Shown piece by piece: positions 1 through 6,958 of a stretch of DNA of 18,663 nt. The notes under the pieces are model-generated. The model was not told the origin of the DNA. It searched no databases and saw only the letters and a program-made list of their open reading frames with translations. Positions within the stretch are counted from its first letter, which is position 1; every line of letters starts with the position of its first letter. A program made the translations under genes and the position numbers. This DNA is from Microbacteriaceae bacterium (GTDB lineage Bacteria > Actinomycetota > Actinomycetes > Actinomycetales > Microbacteriaceae), in NCBI GenBank assembly GCA_012511645.1, contig JAAZFP010000150.1, forward strand, positions 1-18,663. The letters are read 5' to 3'.

Positions 1-958
1 CCCAGAGGAGCTGTGTGTTCGGTGAGAGCGGGTCGAGCGGGGTAAGCACATCGAGCATCTGTTCGGTGCTGAGACCCGCTGCCTTGAGTGAGGCGAGTTC
101 GCGCTCATTGAGGCCGGTCACGGTCGGCCCGTTGCCCATATCGGTGCCGTAGCGCAGGCGGCCGCCGTGGCGCACGAAACCCGCGATGTTCGCAACCGCG
201 ATCTCGTGCTCGCGCCCACCCTCACCCCAGCCGTGAATGTCGAGGGTCGAGATCCAGGTGGTCGTTGCCGCCAACTCTGTTAGTTCGTTATCGTTCAGCA
301 GTTCGCTGAAGGGAGCATGCGCGAGGATCTGCGCGCCGAGCCTGGCGACCCGCAGCGCTTCGCCGGGCCCCTCGGCGTGCGCCACGACGGGCAGACCAGC
401 CGCACGGCTTGCCGCAACCACTGCGCCGAACACCGCGTCATCGAACACTGGCCCCGCCTCGACGTTGCTCGCCACCTTGATCGCGCTCGCGCCAGAGCGC
501 CTCATCTCATCGACCGCGACAGGGGCGTCGGCCTCGCTGGCCACCTCACGAAAGCTGCCCGCGGGAGCCCACTCTCGATCAGATGGGTACCCGCCCGGCG
601 GTGTTAAAAACGCGCCCGCGTGCAGCACCTGGGTGTGCGGGGTGACGTGAGGGGGAGCGTGCGTGTCGGTGTCGGTGTCGGCGATGCGCTGGAGCTCCGC
701 TGGCACCCCGCCGAGGTCGTGCACCCGCACGATTGGGCTGCCGATTAGCTGGCCGGCGTCGATCAGGTGCAGGTGCACATGCCAGTCAGTGAAGCCGCCG
801 GTGACAACGCCCGGTTGCGCGTCAGAGGGCAGAGCGGATGGGGTGAGCGGCGCCCCGAGATCGTGCTCGTGTGGCAGCGTGAGGAAGCCGCGCGCCCACC
901 GACCATTGCGATCGCGGTAGGTCACCGCCAGCTGATCCACGCCCTCACGATGCTGCAT
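1..958 (-). CDS. Metal-dependent amidohydrolase, 3' end cut by window edge
   Basis: Amidohydrolase-superfamily protein; 319 residues are visible and the C terminus lies beyond the left edge. Expected metal ligands appear in order: DWHVHLH (about 58-64), Lys161 in SGASAIKV, His194 in VVAHAEG, His214 in ILAHAPF and Asp273 in YGTDMGNG. The arrangement resembles imidazolonepropionase/prolidase-type members, so it is probably a cytosolic hydrolase of C-N bonds. The ATG at 958 is preceded by a modest AGGCG; a GTG at 976 is a weaker alternative. The gene lies 51 nt after tryptophan 2,3-dioxygenase on the same strand, so the two are probably co-transcribed. From this context I infer a role in tryptophan/kynurenine breakdown, possibly hydrolysis of N-formylkynurenine. 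The family assignment is firm; the substrate is a guess. Confidence 0.85.
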   Translation of the reverse strand, partial: MQHREGVDQLAVTYRDRNGRWARGFLTLPHEHDLGAPLTPSALPSDAQPGVVTGGFTDWHVHLHLIDAGQLIGSPIVRVHDLGGVPAELQRIADTDTDTHAPPHVTPHTQVLHAGAFLTPPGGYPSDREWAPAGSFREVASEADAPVAVDEMRRSGASAIKVASNVEAGPVFDDAVFGAVVAASRAAGLPVVAHAEGPGEALRVARLGAQILAHAPFSELLNDNELTELAATTTWISTLDIHGWGEGGREHEIAVANIAGFVRHGGRLRYGTDMGNGPTVTGLNERELASLKAAGLSTEQMLDVLTPLDPLSPNTQLLW

Positions 959-1009
959 CTCGAAGCGCCTGCTCACGTCACTCAGCCCGCCCAGTACGCG
1001 CTCAACCAG

Positions 1010-1879
1010 TTACTTGCTCGCCCGGGGCTGACCGATCTCGGTGCGCACGGCAAACAGCTCGGGAAAGAAGGTGAGCTGCAGCGCGCGCTGCAAGAAGTCG
1101 ACGCCGCTTGACCCGCCCGTCCCAATCTTCATGCCGATCGTGCGGGTCACCACGCGCAGGTGACGGAACCGCCAGAACTGAAAGTTGTCTTCGAGGTCAA
1201 CGAGCTCTTCGCAGGCCTCGTACAGATCCCAGTGCTCCTTCGGATGCTCATAGATTTCCGCAATGACTGACACGAGGGCCTCGCTCATCTCATAGGCGAG
1301 GGTGACATCGCGTTCAAGCACCTCGCGAGGCACCGCGAGCCCGCGGCGGGCCACGAGACGCAGAAACTCGTCATAGAGCGTCGGTGCCTCAAGCTCGGCT
1401 TTCAGCATCGCGTGGTTTGCCGGCTCTGACTCAAAGACCTGCAGCATGCGTGCGTTCTTGTTACCGAGTGCAAACTCGATCGCGCGATACTGCACCGACT
1501 GAAAGCCGGATGCGTTGCCGAGCGCGCCGCGAAACTCGGCGTACTCTGTCGGAGTGAGTGTTGCGAGCACCGACCACTGCTGGGTGAGCACATCCTGAAT
1601 GTGCTTGACGCGGGCAATGCGCTTGAGCGCCTCGCCAAGATTGTCGGCGCGCAGCAGTTCCCTGGCACTCTGCAGTTCGTGCAGCGCGAGCTTCATCCAC
1701 AGCTCTGATGTTTGATGCTGAATGATGAACAGCATCTCATCGTGGTGCTCGGGCCGCGATGCTGGGTGTTGGGCCGACAGCAGGGTGTCGAGATCGAGGT
1801 AGCTGCCGTAGGTCATCTTTTCGCGAAGGTCGGTGACGACGCCATCTTCGATCTCGCGAGTGTTTCGTTGCACGGTCAT
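1010..1879 (-). CDS. kynA: Tryptophan 2,3-dioxygenase
   Basis: Haem-dependent enzyme that opens the indole ring of L-tryptophan with O2 to give N-formylkynurenine, the first step of the kynurenine pathway; cytosolic and normally a homotetramer. The 289 residues match the usual bacterial length and carry the family signatures: YGSYLDLDTLL (24-34), FIIQHQTSELW (51-61, with distal His55), SGFQSVQYR (124-132), haem-ligand His240 in FRHLRVVTR, and the substrate-binding loop GTGGSSG (253-259). The ATG at 1879 was chosen because a perfect GGAGG lies 6 nt upstream; an in-frame extension to 1915 has no family similarity. The downstream amidohydrolase follows after 51 nt. No key residue is missing, so the enzyme should be active. 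Confidence 0.97.
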   Translation of the reverse strand: MTVQRNTREIEDGVVTDLREKMTYGSYLDLDTLLSAQHPASRPEHHDEMLFIIQHQTSELWMKLALHELQSARELLRADNLGEALKRIARVKHIQDVLTQQWSVLATLTPTEYAEFRGALGNASGFQSVQYRAIEFALGNKNARMLQVFESEPANHAMLKAELEAPTLYDEFLRLVARRGLAVPREVLERDVTLAYEMSEALVSVIAEIYEHPKEHWDLYEACEELVDLEDNFQFWRFRHLRVVTRTIGMKIGTGGSSGVDFLQRALQLTFFPELFAVRTEIGQPRASK

Positions 1880-1885
1880 AGGGTG

Positions 1886-1890
1886 CCTCC
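1886..1890 (-). promoter_or_regulatory. Ribosome binding site of kynA
   Basis: On the minus strand this reads GGAGG and ends 6 nt before the ATG at 1879. It decides the start against an in-frame upstream TTG at 1915. I found no convincing -35/-10 pair in the 164 bp upstream of kynA. Confidence 0.8.
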
Positions 1891-2043
1891 ATCGGCTCAG
1901 GTTGCGGGGTGTCAATTCGCAGACCCGGTTGCCGGCACAGCCGACCGCGTCAACTGCGGTGCAACGCGCAAGCGGTGCCTGGCATCCGAAGATGTGGCAG
2001 CGTCAGCGCTCGGTCACGGTATGTGGCGGATCCACTCTTCGGT

Positions 2044-3081
2044 CTAGAACTTCTGCGCCACGAGCCGTTCCGCATCAGCATACTCCGCTTCGGTCACGCG
2101 GTCATCCGTGCCACCGTAGCGCCCGCGAAACACCTCGACCATGCGGTCGATGATTTCGCCACGGCTGAGACCCGTTTGGCTGCGCAGCGGGTCGACCCGC
2201 TTCTTCGCGCTCGTCGTGCCCTTGTCAGAGAGCTTCTCTCGGCCGATGCGCAGCACGTCGGTCATCGCGTCGGCGTCCATGTCATAGGCCATCGTGACGT
2301 GGTGCAGCACCGCACCGCCCGCGATGCGTTTCTGGGCGGCACCGCCAATCTTGCCGGCAGGGCTCGTGATGTCGTTGAGTGGTTTGTACTCGGCATCGAT
2401 GCCGAGCGAGCGCAGCGCTTCGAGCACCCAGTCATCGAGAAAGGCGTAGGAGCCGGCGAAGGTGAGGCCGCGCACGAGCTCTTCGGGGGCATACAGCGCG
2501 TAGGTGATGCTGTTCTCGGGCTCCATGAACATGGCCCCGCCGCCCGAGATGCGTCGCACCAGTTGTGCGCCGCGCGCAGCGAGCGCGTCTTCGTCAACCT
2601 CGTTCATGACCGACTGAAAGCTGCCGATGATAACGGCGGGTTCGTTCCACTCCCAGATGCGCAGAGTAGGGCCTCGCCGCCCTGCGCCCACCTCGGCAGT
2701 GAGCACCTCGTCGAGAGCGGCGTTCATCATCGGCGACAGTGCGGGCTCGCGCAGGATGCTCCACTCGTAGTCGTGCCACTGCGCTGCGCCCGTGAGTGCG
2801 CGACGCACGGCGACCGCGACCGCCTCGGTGGTGAACCCAATGAGGTGGGTGCCGGCGGGCAGCGCCGCCTGGATGGCGCCGCTCAGCTGTTCGACGCTCG
2901 CATCGACTGGCTGGCCCTCGAGCGCCTCATTCATGAGTGGCAGCGCGTCGTCGGGCTCGAGAAAGAAGTCTCCCGAGATGCGCACGTTGGTGAGCGTTGC
3001 CGGGTCATCGCCCGTGACATCGAAGTCGAGGGTGACGAGCTTGCCGCCGCTGACCTTGTATTCTCCGTGATGCGTGGACAT
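2044..3081 (-). CDS. lplA: Lipoate-protein ligase family protein with N-terminal accessory domain
   Basis: Ligase that activates free lipoate with ATP and transfers it to a lysine of lipoyl domains (2-oxoacid dehydrogenases, GcvH). The 345 residues fall into two parts. Residues 1 to about 95 (YKVSGGKLVTLDF..., VRISGDFFLEP) resemble the LplA accessory (LplB-like) domain. Residues about 105-345 form the catalytic LplA/BPL fold, with the substrate loop RRISGGGAMF (176-185) and GKIGGAAQKR (243-252), where Lys244 is the expected catalytic lysine. In E. coli LplA the accessory domain is C-terminal, so the order is reversed here. The ATG lies only 3 nt after the stop of the upstream hydrolase, suggesting translational coupling; GAGG sits very close to the start. 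An octanoyl/lipoyl transferase role cannot be excluded. Confidence 0.9.
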   Translation of the reverse strand: MSTHHGEYKVSGGKLVTLDFDVTGDDPATLTNVRISGDFFLEPDDALPLMNEALEGQPVDASVEQLSGAIQAALPAGTHLIGFTTEAVAVAVRRALTGAAQWHDYEWSILREPALSPMMNAALDEVLTAEVGAGRRGPTLRIWEWNEPAVIIGSFQSVMNEVDEDALAARGAQLVRRISGGGAMFMEPENSITYALYAPEELVRGLTFAGSYAFLDDWVLEALRSLGIDAEYKPLNDITSPAGKIGGAAQKRIAGGAVLHHVTMAYDMDADAMTDVLRIGREKLSDKGTTSAKKRVDPLRSQTGLSRGEIIDRMVEVFRGRYGGTDDRVTEAEYADAERLVAQKF

Positions 3082-3084
3082 GCC

Positions 3085-4008
3085 TCAAGCGTAGTCAGCG
3101 GCGGTATGGTCAAGCATCCAGGTGACAATCTCAGCGGTGGCTTCGTCGCGGTTGGTTTCGTTGAGCAACTCGTGTCGGGCTCCCGAGAAGATGCGCAGGG
3201 TGACATCGGTGACTCCGCGTCTGCGGTAGGCATCGGCGAGTTTGTGCAGCCCGTCACCGCGATTGAGCGGGTCATCGCTGCCCGACACGATGAGCAGCGG
3301 CACGTCTTTCGCGACGCCACGACCCGGCGTGCCGAAGAGCTTCGCCGCGTCGACGAGCCCGAAGAGCTTCGCGATGTCGGCCGAGAAGCACAGCGGGTCG
3401 GCGATGAAGGCTGCGGCGGTCTGCGGATCGCGGCTGAGCCACTCGAAGCCGTTTGCATCGGCGGCCTGCCACCGCTTGTTGAGTGGGCCCGACTCCATCG
3501 CTGAGGGGGTGCGGTAGGCGCTGCCAGACAGCACCACCGCATCAAATGGCCGTCGCTTGCGGTTCATGATGCGCTGCACCATGAGCGAGCCCCACGAGTG
3601 GGCGAACATGATGAGTGGCAGACCAGGATGGCGCTCGCGTGCGAGGTCAGTGAGCTGCAGAATCGCGGCCTCGGCTGCCGCAAGACCCCCTGGGCCGAGG
3701 GTGCCGAGCCTTGCGAGATCGCCACCGTGCTGCTGCCTGCCGGTCTCACCGTGCCCGCGGTGGTCGTTGGCATAGACCACGAACCCGTTCGAAGCGAGCA
3801 CCCGCGCAAACGCGTCGTAGCGCAGCGCGTGCTCGCCGACACCGTGAGCGATCTGCACGATCGCGTGGGGCTCGGTGCCGAGGTCGGCGCTGGCCACCAC
3901 ATCGGTGTCGGTGGTGGCGCCCGCGACGCCCGGCAACCACACATAGGCGTGCACGTCGATGCCGTGGGCATCGGTGTAAGTGAAGGCGGTGTAGGCAGCG
4001 CTGCTCAT
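3085..4008 (-). CDS. Alpha/beta hydrolase, monoglyceride lipase/lysophospholipase-like
   Basis: Serine hydrolase of the Hydrolase_4 (monoacylglycerol lipase-like) group, 307 residues with no signal peptide. Visible motifs are the oxyanion segment IAHGVGEH (53-60), NDHRGHGETG (81-90), the nucleophile elbow FAHSWGS with Ser138, an acid residue in SGSDDP (Asp245 or Asp246), and His279 in GARHELL. The elbow has Ala and Trp where GHSMG is common, which is a tolerated variation. The ATG at 4008 is chosen because family similarity begins there and a CAGAAT box ends exactly 6 nt upstream, as expected for a leaderless mRNA; a longer reading to 4227 is low-similarity sequence. It heads a leftward unit with the lipoate ligase, 3 nt downstream. 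The natural ester is unknown; lipid-derived esters are likely by family. Confidence 0.9.
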   Translation of the reverse strand: MSSAAYTAFTYTDAHGIDVHAYVWLPGVAGATTDTDVVASADLGTEPHAIVQIAHGVGEHALRYDAFARVLASNGFVVYANDHRGHGETGRQQHGGDLARLGTLGPGGLAAAEAAILQLTDLARERHPGLPLIMFAHSWGSLMVQRIMNRKRRPFDAVVLSGSAYRTPSAMESGPLNKRWQAADANGFEWLSRDPQTAAAFIADPLCFSADIAKLFGLVDAAKLFGTPGRGVAKDVPLLIVSGSDDPLNRGDGLHKLADAYRRRGVTDVTLRIFSGARHELLNETNRDEATAEIVTWMLDHTAADYA

Positions 4009-4014
4009 GTGCCT

Positions 4015-4020
4015 ATTCTG
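4015..4020 (-). promoter_or_regulatory. -10 box, leaderless start of the leftward hydrolase
   Basis: Reads CAGAAT on the minus strand and ends 6 nt (AGGCAC) before the ATG at 4008. Transcription would begin at or next to the start codon. No good -35 is visible; actinobacterial promoters often lack one. Confidence 0.5.
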
Positions 4021-4090
4021 CCCGGTGCCACCCACATCCGCGCTGAGACCTCTCGGCTCGGCGCGCCGCAGCCTGATGCGCTGCCGCGAG

Positions 4091-4096
4091 TAGACT
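4091..4096 (+). promoter_or_regulatory. -10 box, leaderless start of the 2-hydroxyacid dehydrogenase
   Basis: TAGACT followed by 6 nt (CGCCGT) and the ATG at 4103, matching the TAnnnT actinobacterial -10 at leaderless spacing. No Shine-Dalgarno sequence is present. It lies back to back with the leftward promoter at 4015-4020. Confidence 0.55.
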
Positions 4097-4102
4097 CGCC
4101 GT

Positions 4103-5032
4103 ATGGCTGAGCTGGTGGTGTCGCTTCCCGATGATCCTGGTCTGCGTGAGGCGATCGGTGACGTGGCCGAGGTCGAGTTTGTGCGATGGAACCTGGATGG
4201 GCCGCCGCCGGTCGAGCGCATCGACATCGTTGTGCCGCCCTACTGGGGTGGCGCGAAGCGACTGCAGCGCATTGCTGAGGTGACGACGCAGCTCGTGCAG
4301 TGGCAATCGATTGGCTACAACGGTGTCGATCGGTACCTGCCGGCGGGGGTGCCGCTCGCAAACGCGGCAACCGTGCACGAAACGGGAACCGCTGAGCTGG
4401 CCGTCGCCATGACGCTGGCGATGCAGCGGGGTATCACCGATTTTGTGCGTGAGAATGACGAGCGGGTCTGGAACCTGCGCACCTTCCCGAGCCTTGCCGA
4501 CCGCCGGGTGCTGCTCATCGGCTACGGCGGAGTGGGCAAGGCGATCGAAGCAAGGCTCAGTGGGTTTGAGACGCACCTGACGAGGCTCGCGACCCGCGCC
4601 CGCACCGATCAGAACCTCGCGGGTGAGACGGTGTCGGTGCTGGGGCTCGACTCGCTGTACGAGGCGCTCGCTGACGCTGAGATCGTGATCCTTGCCGTGC
4701 CGCTCACCGACGACACCCGCGGGCTCATCGATGCTGCCGCGCTCGCGGCCATGCCCGATGGGGCGCTCGTCGTCAATGTGGCTCGCGGTGCCGTCGTTGA
4801 CACTGAGGCACTGGCGGCAGAGGTGCGCACCGGCCGTGTGCGGGCCGCGCTCGACGTGACCGACCCCGAGCCGCTGCCCGAAGATCACGAGCTGTGGGGT
4901 CTACCGGGCGGGCTGATCACCCCGCACGTCGGGGGCGACTCGACCGCGATGATGCCTCGCATGGCGAGACTGATATGGCGGCAGATCGAGCACCTCAAGG
5001 CGGGCGAGACCCCAGAGAACCTGGTGTGCTGA
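4103..5032 (+). CDS. D-isomer-specific 2-hydroxyacid dehydrogenase
   Basis: NAD(P)-dependent oxidoreductase interconverting D-2-hydroxyacids and 2-oxoacids; cytosolic, 309 residues. The nucleotide-binding motif is LIGYGGVGKAIE (138-149). The catalytic triad of the family is present: Arg228 in NVARGAVVDTEAL, Glu256 in DVTDPEPLPEDH and His275 in ITPHVGG. The N-terminal substrate domain is short and contains QSIGYNGVD. The start follows a TAGACT box by 6 nt and has no SD, consistent with leaderless expression. The TGA is 2 nt before the next ATG, so the esterase/DUF2804 gene downstream is probably translationally coupled. The sequence does not discriminate the substrate (phosphoglycerate-, glyoxylate- or formate-type); phosphoglycerate dehydrogenase SerA is unlikely because there is no C-terminal ACT domain. 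Confidence 0.92.
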   Translation: MAELVVSLPDDPGLREAIGDVAEVEFVRWNLDGPPPVERIDIVVPPYWGGAKRLQRIAEVTTQLVQWQSIGYNGVDRYLPAGVPLANAATVHETGTAELAVAMTLAMQRGITDFVRENDERVWNLRTFPSLADRRVLLIGYGGVGKAIEARLSGFETHLTRLATRARTDQNLAGETVSVLGLDSLYEALADAEIVILAVPLTDDTRGLIDAAALAAMPDGALVVNVARGAVVDTEALAAEVRTGRVRAALDVTDPEPLPEDHELWGLPGGLITPHVGGDSTAMMPRMARLIWRQIEHLKAGETPENLVC

Positions 5033-5034
5033 CC

Positions 5035-6888
5035 ATGCGCCAGGTGCCAGTGCGCCTCTATGAGCCGAGCGGTGAGGTGTGGGCGACGCTCGTGTGGGCG
5101 CACGGCGGCTCGTTTGTGCGCAGCACACTCGACTGGCCCGAGGCCGACTGGGTGGCGCGACGCTGCGCCGAGGCGGGGCTGCGAGTCGTGTCAGTTGACT
5201 ATGTGCTCGCGAGTGACAGGGTGAAGGCTCCCGAGCCCGCGGACGATGTGGCCGCGGTGCTGCAGCGGATGCGGGCCGAGCACACGGGCCCTGTGTTCGT
5301 GGGTGGTGCGAGCGCTGGGGCGCACCTTGCGACCGCCGCGGCGCTGGGGCAGGCTGGGGGCGACCTTGCCGGGCTCGTGCTCGTCTACCCCACCCTGCAC
5401 CGCGTGCAGCGTGAGGCGCCTGAGGTGGCGGCGGTCACCGCTGACCTGCCTGAGCAGCGCCGCTTCGGTGCTGCGCGCATCCGCGAGATGTACGACTTTT
5501 ACCTGGGCGATGACCCGGCGGTAAAAGTGGTGGGTGAGTTGGCCCAGGATCAGCTTTCGAAGCTGCCATCAACGGTCATCGTGAACGCAGACCTCGATGA
5601 CCTGCGCCCCTCGGGCGAGCAGTTTGCCGAGCAGCTGCAAGAGGCTGGCGTGCCAGCGCGGGTGATCACGCAGATGGGCACGCTGCACGGCTACCTGAAT
5701 CGGCCAGACGAGTCGGCCGAAGCGCGGCGCGATGCGACTGCCACGATCCAGTGGCTCGTCACCGAGATGCGGCGCCTTGTGGGCGTCGCGACCGAGCCTG
5801 GCCGCGAGGCGGCTGCGCTCACTGTCACCGATCGCGCTCTGCCGTCATCAAGCACCGTGCCGTCATCAAGGAGCAGCATGAGCACCGCACACGAACCAGA
5901 ACTCACCTCGCCCGTGTCACTCACCCTGCCGACGGGGCGTCTGAACAGGGATGCGGTTGGCTGGGCCACGCAGCCCATTGTTGACACGAGCGGCATCGGC
6001 GCAGGTCGCGGCCGCAACAAGCGCTGGGAATACTGGAACATCGCCACCCCCACCCACATCATCGGGCTGACTGTGTCGCACATCGACTATGCCTGCGTGC
6101 CCGAGGTGTGGGTCTACAACCGTGAAACTGGCGGGCAACACCACTGGACTGGCACGGTGATTCCCCCACGCGGCACGGTGCTCGCACCCACCCTCGAGCG
6201 AGGCCGCTCGATGACCCGGGCCAAGCACCTCGCGATCGACATTGACGAGGTCGACGGCGGCACGCGCCTGCGCTGCGAGATCCCCGGGGTGTCCCTTGAC
6301 GTGGTCGCGCAGCTGCCCGAGGGCCACGAGCGGCTCGCGCTGGTCGTGCCCTGGAGTGACACCCGATTTCAATACACGGTCAAGGATCTGGCTCGGCCCG
6401 CTCACGGCACTCTGCGCGTCGACGGGACCCTGCACCAGGTCGGCGGAGACGCCGGCGATGCCTGGGCCGTGCTCGACCACGGCCGCGGCCGCTGGCCCTA
6501 TGACATCTCATGGAACTGGGGCGCCGGATCGGGCCGTTCGAACGGCCGCGTGATTGGTGTGCAGGTCGGCGCCGGATGGACCGACGGCACGGGCGTCAGC
6601 GAAAACGCGTTTTTTGTCGACGGGCGCATGCACAAGATCCACGGCGACACCGAGTGGAGCTACGACCTTGAGCGGTGGCGCGAGCCGTGGCGCATCACGG
6701 GCGGCGGGCTCGACGCGACCTTTGAGCCGTTTCATAACAAGCAGACCCGCACCAACCTGCTCGTGCTGCAGGGCCACACCGACCAGTGCTTCGGCTTCTG
6801 GTCTGGCACCTTCACCACGGCAGATGGCGAAGTGATTGCGTTTGATGGCGTGCTCGGGTGGGCTGAAGAGGTGCACAACCGCTGGTAG
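5035..6888 (+). CDS. HSL-type esterase fused in frame to a DUF2804 domain
   Basis: A single 617-residue open frame with two unrelated parts. Residues 1 to about 250 form an alpha/beta hydrolase of the hormone-sensitive-lipase type: oxyanion WAHGGSF (21-27), GGASAGAH with Ser93, acidic Asp188/Asp189 in NADLDDLRP, and His218 in GTLHGYL. Residues about 287-617 match DUF2804: PTGRLNRDAVGWATQP near the start, then NKRWEYWNI, HHWTGTV, SWNWGAGSG and FGFWSGTF. The family is usually stand-alone and is thought to be lipocalin-like, related to AttH/CrtC. A Ser/Pro linker containing an 18-bp tandem repeat joins them. An internal ATG (residue 282, at 5878) has AAGGAG 4 nt upstream, so a separate DUF2804 protein could also be made. 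The start at 5035 lacks an SD and lies 2 nt after the dehydrogenase stop. The esterase substrate is unknown. Confidence 0.85.
   Translation: MRQVPVRLYEPSGEVWATLVWAHGGSFVRSTLDWPEADWVARRCAEAGLRVVSVDYVLASDRVKAPEPADDVAAVLQRMRAEHTGPVFVGGASAGAHLATAAALGQAGGDLAGLVLVYPTLHRVQREAPEVAAVTADLPEQRRFGAARIREMYDFYLGDDPAVKVVGELAQDQLSKLPSTVIVNADLDDLRPSGEQFAEQLQEAGVPARVITQMGTLHGYLNRPDESAEARRDATATIQWLVTEMRRLVGVATEPGREAAALTVTDRALPSSSTVPSSRSSMSTAHEPELTSPVSLTLPTGRLNRDAVGWATQPIVDTSGIGAGRGRNKRWEYWNIATPTHIIGLTVSHIDYACVPEVWVYNRETGGQHHWTGTVIPPRGTVLAPTLERGRSMTRAKHLAIDIDEVDGGTRLRCEIPGVSLDVVAQLPEGHERLALVVPWSDTRFQYTVKDLARPAHGTLRVDGTLHQVGGDAGDAWAVLDHGRGRWPYDISWNWGAGSGRSNGRVIGVQVGAGWTDGTGVSENAFFVDGRMHKIHGDTEWSYDLERWREPWRITGGGLDATFEPFHNKQTRTNLLVLQGHTDQCFGFWSGTFTTADGEVIAFDGVLGWAEEVHNRW
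5840..5875 (+). repeat. 18-bp tandem duplication in the esterase/DUF2804 linker
   Basis: Two adjacent 18-nt units (5840-5857 and 5858-5875) share their first 13 nt, TGCCGTCATCAAG. They encode PSSSTV then PSSRSS. The second copy carries AAGGAG, the candidate ribosome binding site for the internal ATG at 5878. Confidence 0.85.
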
Positions 6889-6947
6889 CCGCGCGGGTGC
6901 CGCTCGCGCAGGTGTAGGAGGTGGCGGGACAATGGGAAGCAACGGCA

Positions 6948-6953
6948 GGGAGG
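6948..6953 (+). promoter_or_regulatory. Ribosome binding site of the quinone oxidoreductase gene
   Basis: GGGAGG ends 5 nt before the ATG at 6959, where family similarity (MRAIIVSETGGPEVL) begins. An upstream in-frame ATG at 6932 also has AGGAGG, but 10 nt away, and would add nine residues without similarity. Confidence 0.65.
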
Positions 6954-6958
6954 CAGCA

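Noticed and set aside
237..650. Plus-strand open frames opposite the partial amidohydrolase
   Set aside because: The minus strand reads an unbroken amidohydrolase with ordered metal ligands; the plus frames are low-complexity.
1910..1915. Perfect TTGACA on the minus strand upstream of kynA as a -35 box
   Set aside because: A 17-nt spacer puts the -10 at ATGGAG, overlapping the ribosome binding site. No transcript from there could carry the RBS properly.
1909..3504. Plus-strand 531-residue open frame opposite the lipoate ligase and hydrolase
   Set aside because: It is antisense to two genes with full family motifs. Its composition (Arg/Gly/Val-rich, no recognisable domain) is typical of antisense frames in GC-rich DNA.
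4013..4888. Minus-strand 291-residue open frame inside the 2-hydroxyacid dehydrogenase
   Set aside because: The plus strand encodes a complete dehydrogenase with catalytic residues. The minus frame has no motif and a His/Arg-rich shadow composition.
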